From Anaerolineales bacterium (GTDB lineage: Bacteria > Chloroflexota > Anaerolineae > Aggregatilineales > J027): a stretch of DNA of 64,000 bases. The stretch is taken from assembly GCA_020634155.1 (NCBI GenBank), contig JACKCI010000001.1, positions 744,001 to 808,000 of the forward strand, given 5' to 3'. A program made the position numbers and the translations under genes. The notes beneath the pieces were generated by a model. The model did no database searches. It was not told the origin of the DNA and was given only the letters and a program-made list of their open reading frames with translations. Each line of letters opens with the position of its first letter. Position 1 is the stretch's first letter. Of the stretch, positions 17,088 to 25,421 are shown piece after piece.

Positions 17088-18122
17088 TTAGTTCGCCGCA
17101 AAAAGGCTGCTCATGGCGTCTTCAAGCATTGCTTGGCTAGGACGCAAGCGGCTCTCTGGCAGGTGTACCAACGGCTCATCCGTCATATTCTCAATATCCA
17201 CAACAGTGGGTTGATCCGTGTTGATATAAATCAAGCCCGTAACAATTTGTTGGGTACTGTGGGCTTCGTTCAACACGCGGAAGGCGCTCTCTTTGTTGGT
17301 CGGATCATGATCAGCCGTCAACTTCTTGAGGGTAATCCATGTGCCATCGTGCATCTGAACGGGTTGAACTTCACCTTCATCGTATTCAACGGCGATTTCA
17401 TCAAAGGTTTGAACAAAGCCAATCTCATTGAGGATATCGCGGTGAGTCTTGCCCCAATGATAGCTCTTAGTCGAGTCATCACGGTCGTTAAAAGTCACGC
17501 ACGGGCTGATAATGTCAATCAAGGCTGTACCTCGATGCGACATCGCCAATTTGAGCAATGTCCGCACCTGCTTGGCATCACCTGAGAAGGAACGGGCGAT
17601 GAACGTCGCACCGCCGATGAGAGCTTCAAGGCACAGGTCGATGGGGGAAAAGGGATTATGACCCGCATACTTGGTTTTCTGGCCCTTGTCCGCTGTCGCT
17701 GAGAATTGGCCTTTGGTCAAGCCATACACGCCGTTATTCTCAACAATATAGACCATCGGCAGATTACGGCGCATCAGGTGTTTGAATTGACCGAAGCCGA
17801 TATTGCCCGTGTCACCATCACCGGATACCGCCAGCGCATGGAGAGTATGGTTTGCCATCACCGCACCAGTCGTCACCGACGGCATACGCCCATGCACTGA
17901 GTTAAAGGCATGGGAACGCCCAAGGAAATAAGCAGGTGATTTAGAAGAACAGCCAATACCGCTCATCTTGATGATGTGGTGCTGGTCGAGGCTTTCTTCA
18001 AAAGCGACCGCCATAATTTGGTTGGAAATCGAGTTATGACCACAGCCGGGGCATAGCGTTGAGTCGTTATAGCTGTAATCACCACGCTCTAGACCAATTG
18101 CGTTTGTTTTGGTGCGACCCAT
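17088..18122 (-). CDS. korB: 2-oxoacid:ferredoxin oxidoreductase, beta subunit (KorB type)
   Basis: Thiamine-diphosphate-binding subunit (344 residues) of a 2-oxoglutarate or related 2-oxoacid:ferredoxin oxidoreductase, which makes acyl-CoA, CO2 and reduced ferredoxin. Seen: LCPGCGHNSIS at the N-terminus, GIGCSSKSPAYF, and the ThDP/Mg motif GDGDTGNIGFGQFKHLMRRN with ENNGVYGLTKGQ. No ferredoxin-like domain is present, as expected for the two-subunit form. It starts 2 bases after the korA stop. Assignment to 2-oxoglutarate rather than pyruvate rests on overall resemblance. Confidence 0.88.
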   Translation of the reverse strand: MGRTKTNAIGLERGDYSYNDSTLCPGCGHNSISNQIMAVAFEESLDQHHIIKMSGIGCSSKSPAYFLGRSHAFNSVHGRMPSVTTGAVMANHTLHALAVSGDGDTGNIGFGQFKHLMRRNLPMVYIVENNGVYGLTKGQFSATADKGQKTKYAGHNPFSPIDLCLEALIGGATFIARSFSGDAKQVRTLLKLAMSHRGTALIDIISPCVTFNDRDDSTKSYHWGKTHRDILNEIGFVQTFDEIAVEYDEGEVQPVQMHDGTWITLKKLTADHDPTNKESAFRVLNEAHSTQQIVTGLIYINTDQPTVVDIENMTDEPLVHLPESRLRPSQAMLEDAMSSLFAAN

Positions 18123-18124
18123 GT

Positions 18125-19999
18125 TTATTTACCTTCCATACTCAAAATTGTGTTGCTAATCCATTGGGCGTCAAGGGGCAAGCCATTGCAACGGGCCACC
18201 TTGCGAATCTTGGCGGCAATTTCAGGGAAATCCATACACAGGATATTCGCCATTTGCCCATCGAAGTTATTTTCAACCACATACACATGGTCGTAGGATT
18301 TGATAAACTCGGCAACGTCTAGATGGGCGGGCAAAGCCATCATCCGCAGATAATCAGCTTGAACGCCTTGCGCTGCCAGCATATCAAGGGTCTCAAAGAC
18401 CGCATACTCATTGCTACCATAGGTCACAATCGCTGTCGTTGCACCCTCTACCTGTTGAATAATCGGCGCGGGTAGTTGTTGGCGAGCAGTCTCCATCTTG
18501 CGGTGGAGCCGTTGCAGATTCTCTTCCCAATCTACAGGGTCTTCACTGTACTTACCGTTAGCGTTGTGACCTGTACCTCGTGCGAAATACGCGGCGCGAG
18601 GATGGTCGGTGCCGGGGAGGGTACGGTAAGCAACCCCATCATTATCCACATCACGAAAGCGGCCCCAATTACCCTTAATGTCTTCTAAGTCTGCCGCCGT
18701 CAACACCTTACCGCGTTGCATGTGGGTTGTGGGATACTCAAACTTGTTGGTGACATGCAAGTTCATGCCTAGATCAAGGTCACTAAGGACAAAGACAGGG
18801 GTTTGGAATTGCTCGGCATAGTCGAAAGCCTGCCAGCCAAACTTGAAGCATTCTTCCATGTTAGCTGGCAACAGACAAATATGGCGGGTGTCCCCATGGC
18901 TAAGATAATGGGCAAACATGACATCACCTTGAGAGGTACGGGTCGGGAGGCCTGTACTTGGCCCCATCCGTTGGATGTCCCATACCACAATCGGCACTTC
19001 TGCGAAATAGGCCAGCCCTGCAAACTCCGCCATAAGGGAGATACCGGGACCGCTGGTAGCCGTCATAGAACGGGCACCTGCCCACCCAGCGCCAACAATC
19101 ATACCAATTGCCGCCAACTCATCCTCGGCCTGCAAAATCGCATAGGTTGCCTTGCCATCTTCGGTATGGCGATATTTGGCAGAAAAAGCTTGCAGTTCTT
19201 CCGCCACGCTACTGCTGGGTGTAATCGGATACCATGCTGTGAATTGCATGCCACCGAAAACCGCACCGAGTGCCGCCGCTGCATTACCATCCATCAGGGC
19301 TGCGTTGGGGCCATAGGTGTGTTCCATCGCTTGACACATATAGGGGTCAACCTTTTCGAGGTTTTGCTCACACCACTCATAGGCAATCTTGACCAAGCCA
19401 TAGTTTTGGTCAATCAGTTTTTGCTTGCCCTCAAAATGATAACCGAGGGCTGCCTCAATTTGCATCATATCAATGTTGAACAGGTAAGCGACGGCTCCAA
19501 CATAGACCATGTTGGCAATGTATTCCTTGACTGCTTGGGCTGGCGCAGGGTCTAGGCGACCTACCAATTGGTCAACGGGCAGACGGTAGATATAGATATC
19601 CTCGCGGGAAGTGGTAATCACATCCCATTTCTTCTTATTGCTGTCAGGGTCATCCATCGGGTAAATCAACACCCCGCCAGCAGGCACGCTCGCCACGTCC
19701 TTCGCAAAGCTATCGAAGTTATAGGCCACCACCACTTCCGACTCATTGCGGTGGCCCATATAGCCATCTTTGCTCACGCGAATATGGTACCATGTGGGCA
19801 AGCCGTAGATATTGGAGGGAAAGAGGTTCTTACCATTGATGGGAATACCCATCCGGAACAACGCCCGCAAGATGGTGTTGTTCGAGGTCTGGCTACCTGT
19901 ACCATTACGGGTGGCAATCTTAAACGAGAAGTTGTTGATAATCTTGCCTTGGTCGTGAACATGGTTCGCTGGAACACGGTATAAATCAATAACTGTCAT
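18125..19999 (-). CDS. korA: 2-oxoacid:ferredoxin oxidoreductase, fused gamma-alpha subunit (KorA type)
   Basis: 624 residues with the gamma domain first (NNFSFKIATRNGTGSQTSNN, then VPAGGVLIYPMDD, about residues 20-190) and the alpha domain after it (DGNAAAALGAVFGGMQFTAWYP, TATSGPGISLMAEFAGLAYFAEVP, MGPSTGLPTRTSQGD). Works with KorB in the ThDP-dependent oxidative decarboxylation of 2-oxoacids coupled to ferredoxin. The same strand carries a GntR regulator 21 bases upstream and korB 2 bases downstream, so the three form one operon. This ferredoxin-linked enzyme suggests low-potential or microaerobic metabolism. Confidence 0.9.
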   Translation of the reverse strand: MTVIDLYRVPANHVHDQGKIINNFSFKIATRNGTGSQTSNNTILRALFRMGIPINGKNLFPSNIYGLPTWYHIRVSKDGYMGHRNESEVVVAYNFDSFAKDVASVPAGGVLIYPMDDPDSNKKKWDVITTSREDIYIYRLPVDQLVGRLDPAPAQAVKEYIANMVYVGAVAYLFNIDMMQIEAALGYHFEGKQKLIDQNYGLVKIAYEWCEQNLEKVDPYMCQAMEHTYGPNAALMDGNAAAALGAVFGGMQFTAWYPITPSSSVAEELQAFSAKYRHTEDGKATYAILQAEDELAAIGMIVGAGWAGARSMTATSGPGISLMAEFAGLAYFAEVPIVVWDIQRMGPSTGLPTRTSQGDVMFAHYLSHGDTRHICLLPANMEECFKFGWQAFDYAEQFQTPVFVLSDLDLGMNLHVTNKFEYPTTHMQRGKVLTAADLEDIKGNWGRFRDVDNDGVAYRTLPGTDHPRAAYFARGTGHNANGKYSEDPVDWEENLQRLHRKMETARQQLPAPIIQQVEGATTAIVTYGSNEYAVFETLDMLAAQGVQADYLRMMALPAHLDVAEFIKSYDHVYVVENNFDGQMANILCMDFPEIAAKIRKVARCNGLPLDAQWISNTILSMEGK

Positions 20000-20020
20000 A
20001 GGGAATGGGGTCTCCTCAAC

Positions 20021-20701
20021 TTAGGGTTGTTCGTTTCGTTCAGCGAAATTCTTGAGTAATCGAGTATGTTCATCAAATGCTTGTAAGCTGTCCTCTATAT
20101 CATCTGCAATAATCGCCTCGGCGATACGCTCATGATATTGCCAAACCTGCATAAGGTAATCGTAATCAGCAAAGGTGTGCAGTTCAACAGCCTCGTATGC
20201 CTCCCAATAGGCCTCCAAGATACCCCGCACAAACACATTATCAAGTCGCTCAAAAATGGCGAGATGAAACTGCCGATGTTCGGGATGGGGTATCCGAATC
20301 GGATGCCCTCGCAGTTTATCCCATGCTTGTTGCACTAATGACCGTAATCGGAGCCGATCTTCATAGGTCAACAGTGCGACTGCATCGCGCCAATACATCT
20401 TCTCAACACGGCGGCGCAACTCGCTGTAAGCATCGAAATTGATAACGTCGTCTGCCAAGGCGAAGAACAACCCTAACCGCACCGCAGGCATAAAACTATA
20501 GTCTTGGCGGTGGATACCTGTGCGCGGGCGGACCGAGACCAGCCCTAAGCAACGGGCCACTTCAAGCTGTTCACGGAGTTTACTGACGCTAACATGCAGA
20601 ATATCACTGAGTTCATTGAGAGAAGGAACGCGGGTATCGTTTTGCTGGCTTTGTTTCACCAGAAAGTCAAGCAGTTCGGAGTCTAGGTGTAGGTTGGTCA
20701 C
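20021..20701 (-). CDS. GntR/FCD-family regulator of the kor operon
   Basis: 226 residues: N-terminal winged helix (VPSLNELSDILHVSVSKLREQLEVARCLGLVSVRPRTGI) and C-terminal all-helical FCD domain with the metal-site pattern HRQFHLAIFERLDN and HERIAEAI. FCD regulators usually sense small carboxylates, which fits control of a 2-oxoacid oxidoreductase. The start is GTG at 20701 with no clear ribosome site; a 10-base palindrome lies just upstream. First gene of the operon, so it probably autoregulates. Confidence 0.85.
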   Translation of the reverse strand: MTNLHLDSELLDFLVKQSQQNDTRVPSLNELSDILHVSVSKLREQLEVARCLGLVSVRPRTGIHRQDYSFMPAVRLGLFFALADDVINFDAYSELRRRVEKMYWRDAVALLTYEDRLRLRSLVQQAWDKLRGHPIRIPHPEHRQFHLAIFERLDNVFVRGILEAYWEAYEAVELHTFADYDYLMQVWQYHERIAEAIIADDIEDSLQAFDEHTRLLKNFAERNEQP

Positions 20702-20714
20702 ACGTCAAATCATC

Positions 20715-20724
20715 TGATTAATCA
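20715..20724 (-). promoter_or_regulatory. Candidate GntR operator
   Basis: Perfect palindrome TGATTAATCA, 14 bases before the GTG start of the GntR gene, inside an AT-rich promoter region. Role inferred from position only. Confidence 0.4.
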
Positions 20725-20808
20725 AATTATTCGATCACAATTATGATACCACACCGCACTAGAGGCTGTCTACCGCTTCAGCAATCCTATGAGCATTAGA
20801 AAATAGGG

Positions 20809-21582
20809 TTAGCCCTCATTAGACATATCATCTTCACTACCAGCATCACTGCCTGTTCCGGCATTAATCACGAAGGTTGTCCGTACCCGAACAATCCCAT
20901 TAGCAACAAGTTCAGCAGTGTAAGTTCCCGGCACAAAGGGCATTGTGTCGCGGTCGATACCATACCAGATACAAGTATCATCATAGATGACGTCGCTTGT
21001 CCAAAATTCTGGATCGTTAGAAATTTGTTCATTTTGACTCAAGACCCGTAGGCCAAACGTTGTGCCGGGGGTCACATTCAGTGCCCGCACAATGAAATAG
21101 ATAACATCGGTGTTGGCATCAAAAGTGTTCTGCACCCCAACCGCGCACCCTGTGTCTTCGTCTTTGCTGATACTGGTGGTGGTTTGGCTATAGCGGGTAC
21201 CTGTATCAGGTGTCGGCTGTGGGGTAATAGAGGGCACCGTTGGGGCGGTTGTCGAAAAGACACTCCCGCCGCTGTTGCCAGTGTTACCGCTACCTGACGA
21301 AGCCACACCCGGATTCCGCGACAAGGCGTTATTAGTCGCCCGCAGAATCCCGACTTGCAGAGTCGCCTCGGCCCATTGGGTTTGATAAATAACAGCGTTA
21401 TCAGCAGTCTGTCGTAACGCAATCATAGTCGATTCTTGGGTTTCGAGGGCATGGACACGTGTCCATAAAGCTGTATTCTGGGCATTTTGGGTAGCACGTT
21501 TGCTGGGGTCTTCAAAAGCAGCACAAGCGCTTATGAGCAAAGTGAACAATAAGGCCCAAATAATGGCGCGTTTTGTTTGCAT
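20809..21582 (-). CDS. Lipoprotein of unknown function
   Basis: 257 residues with a lipoprotein signal ending LLISAC (lipobox cysteine about residue 20). A coiled-coil-like stretch (about 30-85) is followed by a Ser/Gly/Thr/Pro linker. A C-terminal beta-sandwich-like domain follows, in which two cysteines (TGCAVGV and DDTCIWYG) could pair. The end is acidic (GSDAGSEDDMSNEG). I do not recognise a family. It is divergent from the 136-residue gene upstream of gcvH. Confidence 0.65.
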   Translation of the reverse strand: MQTKRAIIWALLFTLLISACAAFEDPSKRATQNAQNTALWTRVHALETQESTMIALRQTADNAVIYQTQWAEATLQVGILRATNNALSRNPGVASSGSGNTGNSGGSVFSTTAPTVPSITPQPTPDTGTRYSQTTTSISKDEDTGCAVGVQNTFDANTDVIYFIVRALNVTPGTTFGLRVLSQNEQISNDPEFWTSDVIYDDTCIWYGIDRDTMPFVPGTYTAELVANGIVRVRTTFVINAGTGSDAGSEDDMSNEG

Positions 21583-21719
21583 CCGGTCTCCTTACACGCT
21601 ACAGTTTAACACAATTTGGCAGCGTTACCCCACGCTTCCCCTACACAAAACTAATAGGAGCTATTTTCCCTATTTGTGATATATTGTACATAATCAAATT
21701 CAACTTGGAGTAGCCGTCG

Positions 21720-22130
21720 ATGCGTAATTATCAGATTCTCAACACTGCCCATGTAGACACCAACGGCACCTTGCAACTCACCAATTCCGAGGATAATCCA
21801 GAAAAACCTTGTCTATCGATGAGCCGCGAGGGTGCCTTCATCAGCCTTTCTGCTAGCTTTGGCCCCTTAGAAATCGCCTTACGCTTACGGTACGAAGACC
21901 TCGCGTGGCGCTTGGAACAATTGCAACCCGTCCCCGGCCTCGCCATTACCCGCCAAATTGGAACCGTCAATTCCTATTTTGCGGTAGGCTTGACAGAAGA
22001 TAAACGCATTGTTATGCGCCCCACCCTCGTCACAGACGCACATGGGCATTTGAGTTTCAATCTAGTTGGAACCGCTGACGTCTACAAAGCTATCTTAAAA
22101 TGGCTAAGTGCTGCACCCGAAAACTTGTGA
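21720..22130 (+). CDS. Conserved-looking hypothetical protein upstream of gcvH
   Basis: 136 residues, soluble, no signal peptide or cysteine-rich motif (MRNYQILNTAHVDTNG...). Alternating beta strands with a central LRYEDLAWRLEQLQPVPG helix are suggested by the pattern. No family is recognised. GGAG precedes the ATG by about 11 bases. Only 48 bases separate it from gcvH on the same strand, so co-transcription with the glycine cleavage genes is possible. Confidence 0.6.
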   Translation: MRNYQILNTAHVDTNGTLQLTNSEDNPEKPCLSMSREGAFISLSASFGPLEIALRLRYEDLAWRLEQLQPVPGLAITRQIGTVNSYFAVGLTEDKRIVMRPTLVTDAHGHLSFNLVGTADVYKAILKWLSAAPENL

Positions 22131-22178
22131 ATGCGGTATACTTTGTTTTATTGAACTTAATGGAGGTTAAACCTAACA

Positions 22179-22574
22179 ATGGCGAAGTGGAAGTCACCTT
22201 CGGGTTATAAATATTCCAAGTCAGATGAATGGTACAAAGTCGATGGCGATTTGGTGATGATGGGCATCACCGACTACGCCCAAGACCAACTCTCTGATAT
22301 TGTTTATGTTGAATTTCCAGACGTGGGCACCAAACTTGATGCTGGTGACTCCGTTGGCTCTATCGAAAGCGTCAAGGCCGCCTCAGATGTCTACACAGCT
22401 ATCGGCGGTGAAGTAGCACGCATCAACAGCAGTCTCGAAGACAGCCCAGAGCAAATCAATGAAGACCCTTACGAAGCTGGATGGTTGGTCGAAATCAAAG
22501 TCAGCGACCTGAGTCCACTTGATGACCTCATGGACAGCGATGCTTACGCTGCCTACTGCGAAAGCAGGCAATAA
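22179..22574 (+). CDS. gcvH: Glycine cleavage system H protein
   Basis: The lipoyl carrier that shuttles the aminomethyl group between P, T and L proteins. 131 residues, usual length. The lipoylated lysine is K66 in GSIESVKAASDVY, and the N-terminal YKYSKSDEWYKVDGD and NEDPYEAGWLVEIK are typical. A clear GGAGG precedes the ATG. gcvPA starts 3 bases after its stop, so gcvH-gcvPA-gcvPB form an operon; gcvT and lpd are not in the window. No glycine riboswitch is visible upstream. Confidence 0.97.
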   Translation: MAKWKSPSGYKYSKSDEWYKVDGDLVMMGITDYAQDQLSDIVYVEFPDVGTKLDAGDSVGSIESVKAASDVYTAIGGEVARINSSLEDSPEQINEDPYEAGWLVEIKVSDLSPLDDLMDSDAYAAYCESRQ

Positions 22575-22577
22575 CCC

Positions 22578-23948
22578 ATGAGTTATATTCCCCATACCGA
22601 TGCTGACCGCGAGGCCATGCTCAAAGCCATTGGGGTGGACTCAATAGAAGCATTGTTCGATGCGGTACCTGAGACCCACCGCTTCCCCAAACTTGACTTG
22701 CCCACCCCCCGCAGTGAACTGGAAGTCAGCACTGAACTCGAAGCCCTGAGCATGTTTAACATCTCGGCTAAAGAGTATGCGGTCTTCCTAGGGGCAGGTG
22801 CTTATAACCATTTCTCGCCCGCAGCCGTCAATCAACTCTTGCTGCGTAGTGAGTTTTACACCGCCTACACCCCCTACCAACCCGAAGTCAGTCAAGGAAC
22901 TCTGCAAGCCATCTTTGAGTTCCAGACCATGATTTCACGGCTGGTTGGGATGGAAGCCGCCAATGCCAGCCACTATGATGGTGCGACGGCACTCGCTGAG
23001 GCTGTCACGATGGCAGGTGCTATCCAGCGTGGGCGTAACAAGGTTGTGCTATCACCGGGCATTCATCCCCAATACCGTGAAGTTGTCCGCACCTATCACC
23101 AAAACCGCCCCATCAAATTCTCAGGGGATCGTGGTGGTAAGGCGACCCTGCTTGACCTCATTGACATGATTGACGACAACACGATGATGGTCGTGGTGCA
23201 ATACCCTAATTTCTTTGGGCAAATCGAAGACCTTACCGAAATCGCTAAAGCTGCCCAAAGTCATAAAGCGTTGCTGTGTGTCGTTACTGACCCCGTTGCC
23301 TGTGCGATTCTTAAGCCACCCGGAGCCTTTGGTGCCGATATTGTGGTGGGTGAAGGTCAAAGCCTTGGCATTCCCATGAGCTTTGGTGGTCCTTATTTGG
23401 GCTTCTTTGCCACCCTCGAAAAGCATGTCCGTAAGATTGCCGGACGTGTCATTGGCGAAACCCTTGACATTGACGGCAAGCGGGCCTACACCATGACCCT
23501 GCGCCCCCGTGAGCAAGACATCCGCCGCGAAAAAGCAACCAGCAATATCTGCACCAATCAAGGCTTAATGTCATTGGCGGCTTGTATGCACATGAGTTTC
23601 CTTGGCAAACAAGGCATGCAACGAGTCGCAGAACTCTGTTGGCACAAATCGCACTATGCCGCCGATGAAATCGACAAATTGGAAGGCTATAGCGTCGATA
23701 AGGGCCAACCCTTCATCAAAGAATTTGTCGTCACCTGCCCGAAACCCGTTGCCGAAACTAACGAACATCTCTTGCATCACTACGGCATTATTGGCGGGTA
23801 TGACCTTTCTCAAGACTATCCCGACCGTCAAAATCAAATGCTATTGTGTGTGACTGAAATGAACACACGCGAAGAAATTGATATGCTGGTCGAGGCCTTG
23901 CGTACAGTGAATGAGGAAAAACATATCCATGTCGAACTCAAGGCTTGA
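22578..23948 (+). CDS. gcvPA: Glycine decarboxylase subunit 1 (P protein, N-terminal half)
   Basis: 456 residues, the N-terminal subunit of the split PLP-dependent glycine decarboxylase. Typical segments: YIPHTDADREAMLKAIG at the start, SQGTLQAIFEFQTMISRLVGMEAANASHYDG, and SFGGPYLGFFA with GETLDIDGKRAYTMTLRPREQDIRREKATSNICT split across the middle. The catalytic PLP lysine is in the partner GcvPB. Its last 20 bases overlap the start of gcvPB, so subunit synthesis is coupled. Confidence 0.96.
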   Translation: MSYIPHTDADREAMLKAIGVDSIEALFDAVPETHRFPKLDLPTPRSELEVSTELEALSMFNISAKEYAVFLGAGAYNHFSPAAVNQLLLRSEFYTAYTPYQPEVSQGTLQAIFEFQTMISRLVGMEAANASHYDGATALAEAVTMAGAIQRGRNKVVLSPGIHPQYREVVRTYHQNRPIKFSGDRGGKATLLDLIDMIDDNTMMVVVQYPNFFGQIEDLTEIAKAAQSHKALLCVVTDPVACAILKPPGAFGADIVVGEGQSLGIPMSFGGPYLGFFATLEKHVRKIAGRVIGETLDIDGKRAYTMTLRPREQDIRREKATSNICTNQGLMSLAACMHMSFLGKQGMQRVAELCWHKSHYAADEIDKLEGYSVDKGQPFIKEFVVTCPKPVAETNEHLLHHYGIIGGYDLSQDYPDRQNQMLLCVTEMNTREEIDMLVEALRTVNEEKHIHVELKA

Positions 23949-25416
23949 ACCACTCATCTTTGAAATTAGTCGGCCCGGACGGCAAGGTGTCCGAATGCCT
24001 GCTCCCGATGTCCCGACCACCGAGATTCCCGCCACTCTTCGCCGCGATAACCTCGACTTTCCTGAAGTGGCAGAAATCGACGTAGTGCGCCATTTTGTGC
24101 GCCTCAGCCAACTCAATCATGGCATCGACATCGGCTTTTACCCATTGGGGTCGTGTACGATGAAATACAACCCCAAAGTTAACGAGGCCGTTGCCCGCCT
24201 CCCCGGATATGCTGCCGTTCACCCGCTTCAAGGCGAAGGCACCACCCAAGGCGCTCTAGCCTTGATGTACATGCTGCAAACGTGGCTTGGTGAGGTGGCA
24301 GGTTTTGAGCATGTCAGCATTCAACCAGCAGCGGGCGCTCATGGTGAGTTTGCGGGTATCTTGATGATTCGCAAATACCACCTTGACCGTGGTGATGAAA
24401 AACGCACCAAGATTCTGGTACCCGACAGCGCACATGGCACCAACCCAGCCACCACCAGTATGGCAGGTCTAGAGGTTATCGAACTCCCCTCTGATGAGAA
24501 GGGTGACGTTGATCTCGACGCTCTCCGCAAAGCCTGCGAAGAACACAAAGACACTATCGCGGGTATGATGATTACCGTACCCAGCACCCTTGGCGTCTTT
24601 GAAGAACACATCCTCGAAATCGTTGAAGCTGTCCATAACGTGGGTGGCTTAATGTACATGGATGGGGCCAATCTGAACGCGGTGATGGGTGTCATCAAAC
24701 CTGCTGAATTGGGATTTGATGTCATGCACTACAATTTGCACAAGACCTTCTCGACCCCGCACGGTGGTGGTGGTCCGGGTTCTGGACCCGTGCTGTGCAA
24801 TGAGAAATTGGCTCCCTTCCTACCGGGGCCGATTGTCGCCATCGTTGAGGAAGCTGTCGATGAAGATGACGCTCCACTCTACGGCTGGGAAATGCCGGAA
24901 AAGAGCATCGGACGGCTCAAGGCCTTTCATGGCAACTTCGGTATGCACGTCCGCGCCTATGCCTACATTGCCACCTATGGCACCGACCTTGCAGAGGTCA
25001 CCCGTTACGCCGTACTCAATGCCAACTATGTGCGGGTCAAACTCAAAGACCACTACCACGCCCCGTTTGACCGGATGTGTGGTCATGAGTTTGTGCTAGA
25101 GGGCCACTGGCCTGAGAAAGCGCCCGGTATCCATGCCCTTGACATCTCCAAACGGTTGATGGATTACGGAATTCACCCCCCCACCAACTATTTCCCGTTG
25201 ATTGTGCCAGAGGCTCTGTTAATTGAACCGACCGAGACCGAAAGCAAAGAAACGCTGGATGAGTTTGTGGAAATAATGTTGAAAATTGCGGAAGAGGCTC
25301 AGACTAATCCTGATTTGTTGCATGATGCACCTCATACCACGCCCGTCCGTCGGGTGGATGAGGTCAAAGCAGCCAAAGAGTTAGTCTTGTGCTGTCGTCC
25401 CATCCTGCCCGAATAA
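23929..25416 (+). CDS. gcvPB: Glycine decarboxylase subunit 2 (P protein, C-terminal half)
   Basis: 495 residues carrying the PLP-binding lysine K272 in NLHKTFSTPHGGGGPGSGP. With GcvPA it decarboxylates glycine and passes the aminomethyl group to GcvH. The start MSNSRLEPLIFE at 23929 is chosen over ATG 23911 because AGGAAA lies upstream of it and the family usually begins with PLIFE. It overlaps gcvPA by 20 bases and converges on the sensor kinase gene, with 5 bases between stops. Confidence 0.96.
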   Translation: MSNSRLEPLIFEISRPGRQGVRMPAPDVPTTEIPATLRRDNLDFPEVAEIDVVRHFVRLSQLNHGIDIGFYPLGSCTMKYNPKVNEAVARLPGYAAVHPLQGEGTTQGALALMYMLQTWLGEVAGFEHVSIQPAAGAHGEFAGILMIRKYHLDRGDEKRTKILVPDSAHGTNPATTSMAGLEVIELPSDEKGDVDLDALRKACEEHKDTIAGMMITVPSTLGVFEEHILEIVEAVHNVGGLMYMDGANLNAVMGVIKPAELGFDVMHYNLHKTFSTPHGGGGPGSGPVLCNEKLAPFLPGPIVAIVEEAVDEDDAPLYGWEMPEKSIGRLKAFHGNFGMHVRAYAYIATYGTDLAEVTRYAVLNANYVRVKLKDHYHAPFDRMCGHEFVLEGHWPEKAPGIHALDISKRLMDYGIHPPTNYFPLIVPEALLIEPTETESKETLDEFVEIMLKIAEEAQTNPDLLHDAPHTTPVRRVDEVKAAKELVLCCRPILPE

Positions 25417-25421
25417 CCTAT

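Noticed and set aside
22131..22178. Glycine riboswitch before gcvH
   Set aside because: Only 48 bases separate gcvH from the preceding gene, too short for an aptamer, and no conserved GG-rich junction is seen.
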